From Oscillospiraceae bacterium (lineage in GTDB: Bacteria; Bacillota; Clostridia; Oscillospirales; Oscillospiraceae): a stretch of DNA of 43,035 bases. The DNA lies in assembly GCA_020025515.1 (NCBI GenBank), contig JAHHRZ010000020.1, positions 1-43,035 of the forward strand. Direction: 5' to 3'. The notes beneath the pieces were generated by a model. That model worked only from the letters and a program-made list of their open reading frames with translations. It did not search any database and was not told the origin of the DNA. Position numbers and translations under genes: made by a program. Below are positions 1 to 7,943 of this stretch, piece by piece; position 1 is the stretch's first letter; each line of letters opens with the position of its first letter.

Positions 1-89
1 CTATGCGGTTGAACCGCCGTGTACCGAACGGTACACACGGTGATGTGAGAGGTCGGCTACTCAACATAATGGGTTGCCTCCTACTCGAT
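1..89 (+). mobile_element. 3' end of a group II intron (domains V and VI)
   Basis: Only the last ~89 bases of the intron lie in the window; any reverse transcriptase ORF would be to the left. Domain V is visible at 15-42: a lower helix 15-20/37-42 containing the triad CGC (15-17) with a G-U wobble, a two-base bulge (A35, C36), and an upper helix 21-25/30-34 capped by GAAC. Domain VI follows at 47-86: GAGAGG (47-52) pairs with CCT-A-CTC (80-86), leaving A83 bulged as the lariat branch point. The intron would end in AT at about 88-89, six to seven bases past the branch. The loop GAAC is not a GNRA loop, so the class is left open. The exact 3' boundary is inferred. Confidence 0.85.
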
Positions 90-90
90 T

Positions 91-570
91 TTCAGAATGA
101 GACAGAAAGGAGCCTCCGCCGAACAGGGGACGGCAGAGGCTCAACGGGGGGTTAAGAAATGGAGTAAATGTAAAGAAAGAAAAAATGCGGATGGTTTGGA
201 TTGCAAAATAATACGGGAAAATGCAAGCGCATGGAAAAAAGGAATGGGGCGGAGCTGTCAACCGTACCCGATACAGGCCGGGACCACGCATTACATACCC
301 CAAACGACGTCACACAGCGGAATTACTATAGAAAATAGGATAGAAAAGAGTGAGGTTATATAAGCCCATAAACCTCGTTATCTACATATATCAGAAATTA
401 TATTAAAGAATTGAAAGGAGTCGTATCTATTTTGTCATGCTGGTTGGGAGTAAATCAGCCCATCGGAATCGCCACCCTTCTGTTTGGTAACTACATAGTA
501 TCACAAATAAATTCTTTAGTCAAGTATCTTTTTAATTATTTTACTGAAAAATTAGATTTTTGGATAATCA
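91..570. other. non-coding stretch after the intron
   Basis: No convincing gene was found. The short open frames here lack domains, and the best-placed Shine-Dalgarno (AAAGGAG, 414-420) leads into a frame that runs through the terminator hairpin at 571-605 and into the antisense of the next gene. The only clear structure is the hairpin at 110-142. The right half (about 300-570) is markedly AT-rich. Confidence 0.6.
110..142 (-). terminator. hairpin, possible leftward terminator
   Basis: The arms GAGCCTC-C-GCCG (110-121) and CGGC-A-GAGGCTC (131-142) pair over 11 positions with one mismatch. On the minus strand the stem is followed by CCTTTCTGTC, a weak T-rich tail. It lies about 20 bases downstream of the intron end. 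Confidence 0.4.
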
Positions 571-605
571 GAAAAAGCTGCCTGGCCAAAATTGGCAGGC
601 AGCTT
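571..605 (-). terminator. intrinsic terminator of the YARHG operon
   Basis: A 10-pair stem (575-584 with 596-605) plus an inner CC/GG pair closes a short loop and is followed on the minus strand by a T run (complement of 572-576). It lies 15 bases after the stop of the 42-residue peptide gene. Confidence 0.8.
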
Positions 606-620
606 AACAGATGTTATGGA

Positions 621-749
621 TCAGCCGGAGATCAGGGTCATGGATCGATCAACGCTGCTGATGTAGGAAATGACCCCCATTGCTACGGCAATGACCAGCA
701 TGGTCAGTAAACAAATCAAAATACAGGCTTGTTTTCTGGTAAGGTTCAT
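621..749 (-). CDS. small single-span membrane peptide (42 aa)
   Basis: Not recognised as a named family. The protein starts MNLTRKQAC, then has one hydrophobic segment of about 22 residues (roughly 10-31), and ends in a short polar tail. The start is chosen because AGGAGGA lies just upstream (752-758) and the ATG follows the stop of the preceding gene by 10 bases. A longer in-frame reading upstream would overlap that gene and is not preferred. It is co-oriented with the YARHG protein gene and both precede the same terminator, so the two are probably co-transcribed. The basic N-terminus before the helix favours an inside-N orientation (inference). Function is unknown. Confidence 0.6.
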   Translation of the reverse strand: MNLTRKQACILICLLTMLVIAVAMGVISYISSVDRSMTLISG

Positions 750-759
750 ATGTGTCCTC

Positions 760-1602
760 CTATCGGGCATCCAGAGCGGCTCGCAGAAGCCGGGAATTTG
801 CAAGCTCAATGTCATTGAACATGTCAGCACGGAATCCGTCAACGCCTAAGGTTCCTTTGTACCAGCTGCAACTTTCAAAATGGGCTCGAATCTCCGGGGT
901 CTGAAACTCATAACCGTGACGAGCATAAAGTTCATTGAGTGCAATGGTCAGGTCCCAATCCGAGAGGGACTCATAATCTTCAGCCGTCAGATATCGGATA
1001 TTGCTGTCGGGGATGATGAATTCAGATTCCGTTGCCGGAGGCTCTGTCGGCTCCACGGTGGGCTCGGTGGCAGGTTCTGGCTCCGGTTCTGGCTCTGGTT
1101 CCGGTACCGGTTCCGGCTGAGGTTCAGGCTGCGGCTCCTGAGGAGGAACGAAGTGCGGTTCCGTTACAGATTCGGTTGCAGGAGCGGTCGTGGCTTTGAC
1201 AGCAGGCTGGGTAACGGGGACAGTTGCAGGAGCAGTTGTGGTGACAACAGGCTCTGTAGGACTGACAGGCTGCGGCTGTGTGGAAGGGGAGTCTGTAAGC
1301 ACGGGAACGAACAAATCGGTTTCTTGTTGTGGAGGAGGTCCTTCCCAGACAAATCGGCAAACAGCCGCTCCAAACAAAGCGCCAATCAGGAAGACAAAAC
1401 CCAAAGTCAGACAGACAATGGCGATTTTTTGAGAACTGCTGGCTCTGGCCGGACGACGTACCCGGCGCACGGGAGTCTGGGGCATTTGGGCCTTCGTCAC
1501 ATTCGCACGCGGCTGAGGATTTGGACGGGCCGTCTGGTCTGCGCCTCCGGGGACCTGGGAAACAGGGACCTGCCGGGAATGATTGGTTTCTTGATGTTCC
1601 AT
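760..1602 (-). CDS. membrane-anchored protein with C-terminal YARHG domain
   Basis: The 280-residue protein has three parts. First is a polar, Gln/Pro/Arg-rich cytoplasmic N-terminus (1-57). Next comes one membrane helix (about 59-82). Last is a long external part: a Pro/Thr/Glu-rich spacer (about 95-195, with alternating Pro-Glu pairs) and a YARHG domain (about 203-280, containing the diagnostic YARHG motif after a TAEDYESLSDWDL segment). YARHG domains occur in extracytoplasmic proteins of Firmicutes; their ligand is not established. The start has AAAGGAA seven bases upstream, and a TTGATG-17-TATAAT promoter precedes it. The layout suggests a cell-wall-spanning stalk carrying a small sensor or binding domain; that role is inferred. 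Confidence 0.85.
   Translation of the reverse strand: MEHQETNHSRQVPVSQVPGGADQTARPNPQPRANVTKAQMPQTPVRRVRRPARASSSQKIAIVCLTLGFVFLIGALFGAAVCRFVWEGPPPQQETDLFVPVLTDSPSTQPQPVSPTEPVVTTTAPATVPVTQPAVKATTAPATESVTEPHFVPPQEPQPEPQPEPVPEPEPEPEPEPATEPTVEPTEPPATESEFIIPDSNIRYLTAEDYESLSDWDLTIALNELYARHGYEFQTPEIRAHFESCSWYKGTLGVDGFRADMFNDIELANSRLLRAALDAR
1072..1138 (-). repeat. degenerate 6-base repeat encoding Pro-Glu pairs
   Basis: The DNA shows imperfect 6-base periodicity (GGTTCT/GGCTCC variants on the plus strand) that encodes the alternating Pro-Glu spacer of the YARHG protein. Such tracts can change length by slippage in steps of two residues without breaking the frame. Confidence 0.7.
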
Positions 1603-1640
1603 AAGCGGTTCCTTTCTGAAATCCTGGATAAGATTCCTAT

Positions 1641-1669
1641 ATTATACTTGTTTTTCCAAAGAACATCAA
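1641..1669 (-). promoter_or_regulatory. sigma-A promoter of the YARHG operon
   Basis: On the minus strand the -35 TTGATG (1664-1669) and a perfect -10 TATAAT (1641-1646) are separated by 17 bases. It sits 39 bases before the start codon. Confidence 0.85.
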
Positions 1670-1795
1670 CCATTTTTGCAGAAAACTATTTTTGAGGAAT
1701 TCACGAAGATTTCACATCCGTTGTCTTCCGTTTCCTTTTATTCTATGATATACTTGTTATGTATAAAATATGAAAACCCAATGGGAGGGATTTTG

Positions 1796-2455
1796 TTGCT
1801 TACATATGAAGAAGTGACTAAAAGTGAAGCCATCCGAACCTATATTATACGGGCAGATGAGTCGCTTGCAGCTCTTGGATTTACAGAGCATAGTTTTGCT
1901 CATGTGATGCATGTGGCCGAAATGGCAAAATATATTCTTCAGACCCTGGGCTATGGTGAGAGAACGCAGGAACTGGCCAGAATTGCCGGGTATCTGCACG
2001 ATATTGGAAATTTAGTGAATCGCTCAGAGCACTCCCAGTCCGGCGCAATTATGGCATGGAGCATTCTCAATGACATGGACTGTGATCCCGGAGAAATCGC
2101 CACCATTGTGACTGCCATCGGCAATCACGATGAGGGAAACGGCGTGCCTGTGAACGAGGTGGCGGCTGCACTGATTCTGGCGGATAAGGCCGATGTGCGC
2201 AGAAGCAGAGTCCGAAATCGGGACATTTCTACCTTTGATATCCATGACCGGGTAAACTATTCGGTCCAGCATGCCCGGCTGAAAATCAACGAGGAGAAGA
2301 CTCAGGTGCTGCTGAAGCTTACGGTAGATACGGAATTTGGCTCCGTGATGGACTACTTTGAAATCTTCATGCAGCGGATGATTCTTTGCCGCAAGGCAGC
2401 CGAGCGTCTGGGCCTGCAGTTTAAGCTCATGATCAATGAGCAGCCCCTCATATGA
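1796..2455 (+). CDS. HD-domain metal-dependent phosphohydrolase
   Basis: The protein of about 219 residues carries an HD domain. An early His (H36 in SFAHVMHV), the HD pair H68-D69 in GYLHDIGN, a later GNHDEGN motif and ADKADVRR give the usual metal-binding pattern. The substrate cannot be told from sequence; members hydrolyse nucleotides or other phosphoesters. A TTG start at 1796 is preferred because GGGAGGG (1783-1789) lies six bases upstream. The ATG at 1781 overlaps that Shine-Dalgarno itself, and TTG 1793 is also possible. Its end overlaps the thiN start in an ATGA arrangement, so the two are translationally coupled. A -10-like TATACT lies at 1749-1754 without a good -35. Confidence 0.85.
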   Translation: MLTYEEVTKSEAIRTYIIRADESLAALGFTEHSFAHVMHVAEMAKYILQTLGYGERTQELARIAGYLHDIGNLVNRSEHSQSGAIMAWSILNDMDCDPGEIATIVTAIGNHDEGNGVPVNEVAAALILADKADVRRSRVRNRDISTFDIHDRVNYSVQHARLKINEEKTQVLLKLTVDTEFGSVMDYFEIFMQRMILCRKAAERLGLQFKLMINEQPLI

Positions 2456-3108
2456 GAACCTGCCATATTTTCTGCGCCGGAGGGTTTACAGGTCTGCTGG
2501 AGCAGCCCAACCCGGAGGATCTGATTCTGGCAGCGGACGGAGGGCTGGAGCATCTGAAGGACTTGGGCTTGCCCGCGGATGGAATCCTGGGAGATTTTGA
2601 TTCCCTGGGATATGTGCCCACGGGTCCACAGGTAGAACGCTACCCTGTGGAAAAAGATGACACGGACTCCATGCTGGCAATCAAGGTGGGATTGCAGCAG
2701 GGATGCAGGCGGTTCTTGATCTATGGCGCTCTGGATGGCCCCAGACTGGACCACACTGTAGCAAATTTTCAGGCACTATCCTATCTGGTCAATCATGGAG
2801 CCATGGGATATCTCATAGGAAATACAAACATTGCCGCCGTTCTTTCGGCGGGAAAACTTTGTTTTGAACCCCAGGCTGTGGGAATCCTCTCTGTTTTTTG
2901 TCAGGGAGGGATAGCCGGTGGGGTTACTTTGCGTGGTCTGCAATATCCCCTTGAAAAGTCCAAGCTTAGTTATGACTTTCCTCTTGGGGTCAGCAACCAT
3001 TTTTTAGGAGAGCGGGCAGAAATCTCTGTGGAGCAGGGACATCTGCTGATACTGTGGGACAGGGAAAATGGCCTGCCTGAATGGACAGAAACGAAAGGAA
3101 TGAAATAG
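2452..3108 (+). CDS. thiN: thiamine diphosphokinase
   Basis: It transfers pyrophosphate from ATP to thiamine to make thiamine diphosphate in the cytoplasm. The 218-residue length fits the family. Recognisable motifs are AADGG (27-31), GDFDS (47-51), the KDDTD acidic motif (68-72) and DGPRLDH around residue 100, which together form the ATP/Mg and thiamine site. The C-terminal half is the beta-sandwich substrate domain ending in a VSNHF-like segment. The ATG overlaps the stop of the HD gene by four bases. In many Firmicutes thiN follows rpe and rsgA; here it follows an HD phosphohydrolase instead. No TPP riboswitch was seen upstream. Confidence 0.93.
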   Translation: MRTCHIFCAGGFTGLLEQPNPEDLILAADGGLEHLKDLGLPADGILGDFDSLGYVPTGPQVERYPVEKDDTDSMLAIKVGLQQGCRRFLIYGALDGPRLDHTVANFQALSYLVNHGAMGYLIGNTNIAAVLSAGKLCFEPQAVGILSVFCQGGIAGGVTLRGLQYPLEKSKLSYDFPLGVSNHFLGERAEISVEQGHLLILWDRENGLPEWTETKGMK

Positions 3109-3114
3109 AGAGTC

Positions 3115-5565
3115 ATGGCAAAAGAAAAACGAGGCTCCAGAGAGGTTCCTGTACGACAGACTCTGGCGCCTTATGATCCGGACCCTGAACAGGGCCTGAC
3201 GCAGGCGCAGGTAGAGGTCAGGCTGGAAGCAGGATGGTCCAATGACCCCGGCGACCCCCCTTCCAAAACGGAGGGGCAAATTATTAAGGAAAATACCTTG
3301 ACTTTTTTTAACCTGATTTTTGTGATCCTGGCTGTTTTGCTGGTGGTGGCAGGATCTTATAAAAATCTAATGTTTCTGGTCATAGCCATTGCCAATACAT
3401 GCATTGGCACAGTGCAAGAGATCCGCTCCAAGCGCACGGTGGATAAACTGACTCTTGTGGCGGAAAAAACGGTAAAAACCTTACGAGATGGTGGGTTTAT
3501 CGGGGTCCGGCCCAGCTTGCTGGTGCGGGACGACATCATAGAGCTGTCCGCAGGAGACCAGATCTGTGCAGACGGCGTGGTTCGTACCGGCGAAATTCAG
3601 GTCAATGAGTCTTTGATTACAGGTGAGGCGGATGCCATTATCAAAAAACCGGGGGATGAACTGAAATCCGGTTCTTTTGTGGTGGCAGGCAGAAGCCGGG
3701 CCCAGCTGACGCAGGTCGGCCCCGATGCTTTCGCGGCCAAGCTTTCCGCCGCCGCAAAAAAGGATGTCCATGCCACCCAGTCGGAAATGATGCGGTCTCT
3801 GGATCGTCTGATACGGGTGGTTGGTTTTGCTCTGATCCCTGTGGGCTGCATTTTGTTCTATCGGCAGTTCAAGGGGCTGGAAATGCACTTCACAACTTCG
3901 GTGGAAACCACAGTGGCGGCATTGATCGGTATGATTCCCGAAGGACTGTACCTTCTGACCAGCGTAGCTATGGCGGTATCGGCTATGAAGCTGGCTCAGA
4001 AACGAGTATTGGTGCAGGATATGAACTGCATTGAGACGCTGGCCCGTGTGGATGTGCTGTGTGTGGATAAAACGGGAACCATTACGGAATCCAAAATGGA
4101 AGTTCAGGATCTGGTGCCCCTTGACCCGGAAAAAGACAGTCCCGAATATCTGGAGCAGACCCTTTCCGCTTTGTATTCCGGAGAAGAACCGGAAAACGAT
4201 ACCGGTAAGGCAATGGCAGAACGGTTCTCCAAAGCCGATCCCTGGCGGTGCTGGGCAAGAATTCCATTCAATTCTCAGACCAAATGGTCCGCGGCCCAAT
4301 TTGATAACGAAGGCTGGTTTGTGGTCGGTGCGCCGGAATTTATCCTGGGATATAAATACGAATCCATTTCCAATTCGGTAGCACCCTGGTCCAGCTTGGG
4401 CTGTCGGGTGCTCTTGGTGGCGCAATATAACAAGAAACCGGAGGCCAATCAGGCTCTGGATCCTGAGGCAGTTCGTCCTATGGCGCTGGTGGTGCTGTCC
4501 AACCGGGTCAGAGCCAGTGCCCCTGCCACCTTCCGATATTTTGCCAAGGAAGGCGTTTCTATCCGGGTCATTTCCGGTGACAACCCCATGACGGTGTCTG
4601 AAGTGGCTAGACGGGCCGGGATCGAAGGGGCAGAGCGGTACATGGATGCCACCAGGCTCAAGACCAAAGAGGATTTTGACGAGGCGGTAAAAAACTGTGT
4701 TGTCTTTGGCCGAGTCACGCCGGACAATAAGAAGCTGCTGATTCAGGCACTGAAACGGGCGGGCCACACGGTTGCCATGACAGGCGACGGTGTCAATGAT
4801 GTGCTGGCACTGCGGGAAGCAGACTGCGGCATTGCCATGGCTTCCGGCAGTCAGGCTGCCAGCCAGGTCTCCCAGCTGGTGCTGCTCAAATCCGATTTTG
4901 CTGCCATGCCCAATGTAGTGGCAGAGGGAAGACGGGTCATCAACAATGTGCAAAGAGCGGCGGCTCTGTTTTTGGCAAAGAATATTTTCTCTCTCCTGCT
5001 GGCCCTGATTTCCATTGCGGTGGTGTTCCCGTATCCTGTAAAGCCCATTCATTTGAGTATGATTTCTGCCTTTACCATTGGTATTCCTTCTTTCTTCCTG
5101 GCACTGGAAGGGAACAGAGAGCGGGTAAAGGGCCGATTTATGGCAGGTGTTTTGCGAAAGGCCTTCCCGGGCGGTCTCACCAACCTGGTGGTCATTCTCA
5201 TGGCGGTGGCCTTTGTAGTGGAATTCCAGCTTCCCACAGAACAGCTCTATACGGTCTGTACAGCGCTGATGTCTCTGACAGGTCTGCTGGTTCTGTATCA
5301 GGTATGCAAGCCATTTACCCCGCAGCGCTGGGGCCTGTGGGCCGCTATGGCGCTGGCCTCTCTATTGTGCTTCTTTGTGCTTCCGGAGGTGTTGGAGTTT
5401 GTGATGCTGGACAGAAAAGTGATGCTGGTACTGATGGCGGTATTCCTGATGACACCTACGGTCTTTCTGGCGTTCCAGCGTCTGTTTGATCTGGGAGATC
5501 TGCTGCACGATAAGATCAAGAAGCGTCTGGAAGAGCGCAGAAAGCTCTATGAATTTGAAGAGTAA
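3115..5565 (+). CDS. cation-translocating P-type ATPase
   Basis: An 816-residue integral membrane pump. The order is: polar N-terminus, helices M1-M2 (about 62-105), actuator domain with TGE (169-171), M3-M4 with PEGLY (275-279), phosphorylation motif DKTGT starting at D318, nucleotide domain, TGDGVND hinge (556-562), then a C-terminal set of helices (about 615-795). PEGL in M4 is typical of Ca/Na/K-type pumps, but the usual PEGLP ends in Tyr here and the protein is short of the classical ~900 residues, so the transported ion is left open. There is no N-terminal CxxC metal domain and no CPC motif, so a Cu/Zn/Cd pump is unlikely. It starts six bases after thiN with a weak GAGAG site and probably shares its transcript. 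Confidence 0.92.
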   Translation: MAKEKRGSREVPVRQTLAPYDPDPEQGLTQAQVEVRLEAGWSNDPGDPPSKTEGQIIKENTLTFFNLIFVILAVLLVVAGSYKNLMFLVIAIANTCIGTVQEIRSKRTVDKLTLVAEKTVKTLRDGGFIGVRPSLLVRDDIIELSAGDQICADGVVRTGEIQVNESLITGEADAIIKKPGDELKSGSFVVAGRSRAQLTQVGPDAFAAKLSAAAKKDVHATQSEMMRSLDRLIRVVGFALIPVGCILFYRQFKGLEMHFTTSVETTVAALIGMIPEGLYLLTSVAMAVSAMKLAQKRVLVQDMNCIETLARVDVLCVDKTGTITESKMEVQDLVPLDPEKDSPEYLEQTLSALYSGEEPENDTGKAMAERFSKADPWRCWARIPFNSQTKWSAAQFDNEGWFVVGAPEFILGYKYESISNSVAPWSSLGCRVLLVAQYNKKPEANQALDPEAVRPMALVVLSNRVRASAPATFRYFAKEGVSIRVISGDNPMTVSEVARRAGIEGAERYMDATRLKTKEDFDEAVKNCVVFGRVTPDNKKLLIQALKRAGHTVAMTGDGVNDVLALREADCGIAMASGSQAASQVSQLVLLKSDFAAMPNVVAEGRRVINNVQRAAALFLAKNIFSLLLALISIAVVFPYPVKPIHLSMISAFTIGIPSFFLALEGNRERVKGRFMAGVLRKAFPGGLTNLVVILMAVAFVVEFQLPTEQLYTVCTALMSLTGLLVLYQVCKPFTPQRWGLWAAMALASLLCFFVLPEVLEFVMLDRKVMLVLMAVFLMTPTVFLAFQRLFDLGDLLHDKIKKRLEERRKLYEFEE

Positions 5566-5572
5566 ATAGCCG

Positions 5573-5608
5573 GAAGGCTCCTTCTACTGGGAAGGGGCCT
5601 TCTTTGCT
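5573..5608 (+). terminator. terminator after the P-type ATPase
   Basis: A perfect 12-position stem (5573-5584 with 5591-5602, counting two G-U/C-G inner pairs) closes a TACTGG loop. The T tail is short and interrupted (TTTGCTGTT), so termination may be partial. Confidence 0.65.
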
Positions 5609-5647
5609 GTTAAATGGAGCGGAAGGAAACGCCGGATCATTCCTGCC

Positions 5648-5676
5648 TTTTCAGATGGAAAGACCTGTGGTATAAT
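5648..5676 (+). promoter_or_regulatory. probable uvrB promoter
   Basis: A perfect -10 TATAAT (5671-5676) lies 30 bases before the uvrB ATG. The best -35 at 17-base spacing is TTTTCA (5648-5653), a partial match. No clear Firmicutes LexA box (CGAAC-N4-GTTCG) overlaps it, so SOS control is not supported by what is visible. Confidence 0.6.
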
Positions 5677-5706
5677 AAAAGAAAATTACTTTGGGAGGGC
5701 AGAACC

Positions 5707-7668
5707 ATGGATTTTGAATTGCATGCCCCATTTGCGCCCACAGGCGACCAGCCTGAGGCCATCGAAACACTGGTAAAAGGACTGGAAATGGGCCTTGAGG
5801 AACAGACACTGCTGGGCGTAACCGGCTCCGGTAAGACCTTTACCATGGCAAGTGTCATTGCCAAAATGAACCGGCCAACTTTAGTATTGGCCCACAATAA
5901 GATTCTGGCAGCCCAGCTGTGCAGCGAGCTGCGGGAATTTTTTCCCAATAATGCGGTGGAATATTTCATTTCCTACTATGACTACTATCAGCCTGAGGCT
6001 TATATCGCCCATACGGATACCTATATTGAAAAGGATTCGTCAGTCAATGACGAGATTGAGCGTCTGCGCCACAGTGCCACATCTTCCCTGTCGGAGCGGC
6101 GGGATGTGATTGTGGTGGCCTCGGTCAGCTGCATCTATGGTCTGGGTGACCCCATCGACTACAAGAACATGGTCATTTCTCTGCGAGTCGGTCAGGAACG
6201 GCCTTTGGATGAGCTGCTTCGCAAGCTGACAGAAATCCGGTACGAACGGAATGATCTGGATTTCTCCCGTAATAAATTCCGTCTTCGGGGGGACACCTTG
6301 GAGATCTATCCGGCCTACTGGAATGGAAAAGCCATTCGGGTGGAGTTTTTCGGAGATGAAATTGACCGGATTTCAGAAATCAATGCCACCACAGGAGCCG
6401 CAGAACGGTTTGTAGACCATGTGGCGATTTACCCCGCCAGTCACTATGTGGCTTCCAAAGAAAAAATGGCCCGTGCTATGGAGGAAATTCGTAAGGAGTG
6501 CGACCAGCAGGTGGCCTATTTCAATGCACAGAATAAACTTCTGGAGGCCCAGCGGATTGCGCAGCGCACCAATTACGATTTGGAAATGCTGTCGGAAATC
6601 GGATTCTGCTCCGGAATTGAGAATTATTCCCGGGTCATTTCCGGTAGGGCACCGGGGACACCGCCCACGACCCTTATGGACTATTTCCCGGAGGATTTCA
6701 TCATGTTCATTGACGAAAGCCATGTGACCATTCCGCAGGTTCGGGCCATGTATGCGGGGGATCATTCCAGAAAGGACAGCCTGGTGAATTTCGGCTTCCG
6801 GCTGCCATCAGCCTATGACAACCGGCCTCTGAATTTTGAAGAGTTTCAGGGAAAAATCAATCAGGTCATTTATATTTCTGCCACCCCCGGGGAGTTTGAA
6901 AAAACCCGTTCCGGCCAGATTGCCCAGCAGGTGATTCGTCCCACAGGCCTTTTGGACCCCCTCACAGAGGTGCGGCCCATTGAGGGGCAGATTGATGACC
7001 TCATTGGGCAGATCAATGAAGTGACTGCAAGGAAGGAACGGGTGCTGGTAACCACGCTTACCAAGAAAATGGCGGAGGATTTGACCAACTATCTCCAAAA
7101 AGCAGGCATTAAGGTTCGATATATGCACTCTGATATTTCCGCTATGGAGCGTATGGAAATCATCCGGGACTTGCGAATGGGGAAATTCGATGTATTGGTA
7201 GGAATCAACCTGCTTCGGGAAGGTCTGGATTTGCCGGAGGTCAGTCTGGTGACCATTTTGGATGCAGACAAAGAGGGATTCCTTCGTTCGGAGACCAGTC
7301 TGATCCAGACCATCGGCAGAGCGGCAAGAAATGCGCAGGGCCGGGTCATTCTCTACGCCGATACCATTACCGGCGCCATGGCGGCAGCTATGGAAGAGAC
7401 GGAACGCCGCCGCTCCATTCAGGATGCCTATAATCAGGCCCACGGCATTGTGCCAAAGACGGTGGTAAAGTCCATTCGGGAGCTGATTGAGATTTCCAAG
7501 TCTACCTCTGAGGTCCGCCGGAAGGACGGCGTAAAGATGACCCAGGTGGAGCGGGAACGGGAAATTGCCCGGTTGGAAAAAGAAATGCGAGAAGCTGCCC
7601 GTATGATGGAATTCGAGTATGCGGCTGTTCTGCGGGATGAGATTGTGAAGATTCGGGGCAAAAAATAA
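5707..7668 (+). CDS. uvrB: excinuclease ABC subunit B
   Basis: UvrB receives damaged DNA from UvrA and loads UvrC during nucleotide excision repair. The 653-residue protein shows the Walker A motif GVTGSGKT (37-44), the beta-hairpin YYDYYQPE (90-97) that clamps DNA, DESH (336-339), helicase motifs VLVTTLTKKMAEDL and QTIGRAARN, and a C-terminal UVR domain (about 615-650) that binds UvrC. The ATG at 5707 is chosen because GGGAGGG sits at 5693-5699 and the protein then begins at the conserved FELHAPFAPTGDQP segment. It has its own promoter and terminator here. uvrA and uvrC are not adjacent, although uvrA often follows uvrB. Confidence 0.98.
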   Translation: MDFELHAPFAPTGDQPEAIETLVKGLEMGLEEQTLLGVTGSGKTFTMASVIAKMNRPTLVLAHNKILAAQLCSELREFFPNNAVEYFISYYDYYQPEAYIAHTDTYIEKDSSVNDEIERLRHSATSSLSERRDVIVVASVSCIYGLGDPIDYKNMVISLRVGQERPLDELLRKLTEIRYERNDLDFSRNKFRLRGDTLEIYPAYWNGKAIRVEFFGDEIDRISEINATTGAAERFVDHVAIYPASHYVASKEKMARAMEEIRKECDQQVAYFNAQNKLLEAQRIAQRTNYDLEMLSEIGFCSGIENYSRVISGRAPGTPPTTLMDYFPEDFIMFIDESHVTIPQVRAMYAGDHSRKDSLVNFGFRLPSAYDNRPLNFEEFQGKINQVIYISATPGEFEKTRSGQIAQQVIRPTGLLDPLTEVRPIEGQIDDLIGQINEVTARKERVLVTTLTKKMAEDLTNYLQKAGIKVRYMHSDISAMERMEIIRDLRMGKFDVLVGINLLREGLDLPEVSLVTILDADKEGFLRSETSLIQTIGRAARNAQGRVILYADTITGAMAAAMEETERRRSIQDAYNQAHGIVPKTVVKSIRELIEISKSTSEVRRKDGVKMTQVEREREIARLEKEMREAARMMEFEYAAVLRDEIVKIRGKK

Positions 7669-7712
7669 GCGGATTTGGAATCTGGACCTGAACCAGACGG
7701 TGCACCAATCAG

Positions 7713-7764
7713 TCAGAAGCAAATCGGAACCTGTGTGCGCAGACCGGTTTGCTTCTGATTTTTT
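7713..7764 (+). terminator. intrinsic terminator of uvrB
   Basis: The long arms CAGAAGCAAA and TTTGCTTCTG plus an inner CGG/CCG stack enclose a 16-base loop and are followed by ATTTTTT. It starts 45 bases after the uvrB stop. Confidence 0.85.
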
Positions 7765-7880
7765 AAAGAGGGGACATGTGAAAACAGGGGGATAAGGGCA
7801 GTGTTCCCACAGTTTCAGACAGGAAACCGGGAAAGTTTTTTCGGAAAAGTTGTAAAATTTGTATATTTTCAAAAAAGGGC

Positions 7881-7908
7881 TTTCTTTTTTTAAAAAAAAC
7901 TGTATAAT
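7881..7908 (+). promoter_or_regulatory. possible promoter of the phospholipid operon
   Basis: A perfect -10 TATAAT (7903-7908) lies in a very AT-rich stretch 35 bases before the PAP2 start. The -35 candidate TTTCTT (7881-7886, 16-base spacing) is weak. Confidence 0.5.
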
Positions 7909-7943
7909 GATAAGATGAAAATTGTATGTTGGAAAGAGTGACT

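Noticed and set aside
97..363. 88-codon plus-strand frame after the intron
   Set aside because: Low-complexity, Lys/Gly-rich product, no ribosome site, and it crosses a hairpin.
411..710. Plus-strand frame with AAAGGAG near its start
   Set aside because: It runs through a terminator hairpin and into the antisense of the 42-residue peptide gene. The spacing to a TTG start is long and no domain is seen. A very short hydrophobic peptide cannot be excluded.
880..1695. 271-codon plus-strand frame opposite the YARHG gene
   Set aside because: Arg/Leu/Phe-rich repeat product is the reverse reading of the Pro-Glu repeat; the minus strand has promoter, ribosome site and a known domain.
5609..5706. 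LexA (SOS) box before uvrB
   Set aside because: No CGAAC-N4-GTTCG-like palindrome is seen near the promoter.
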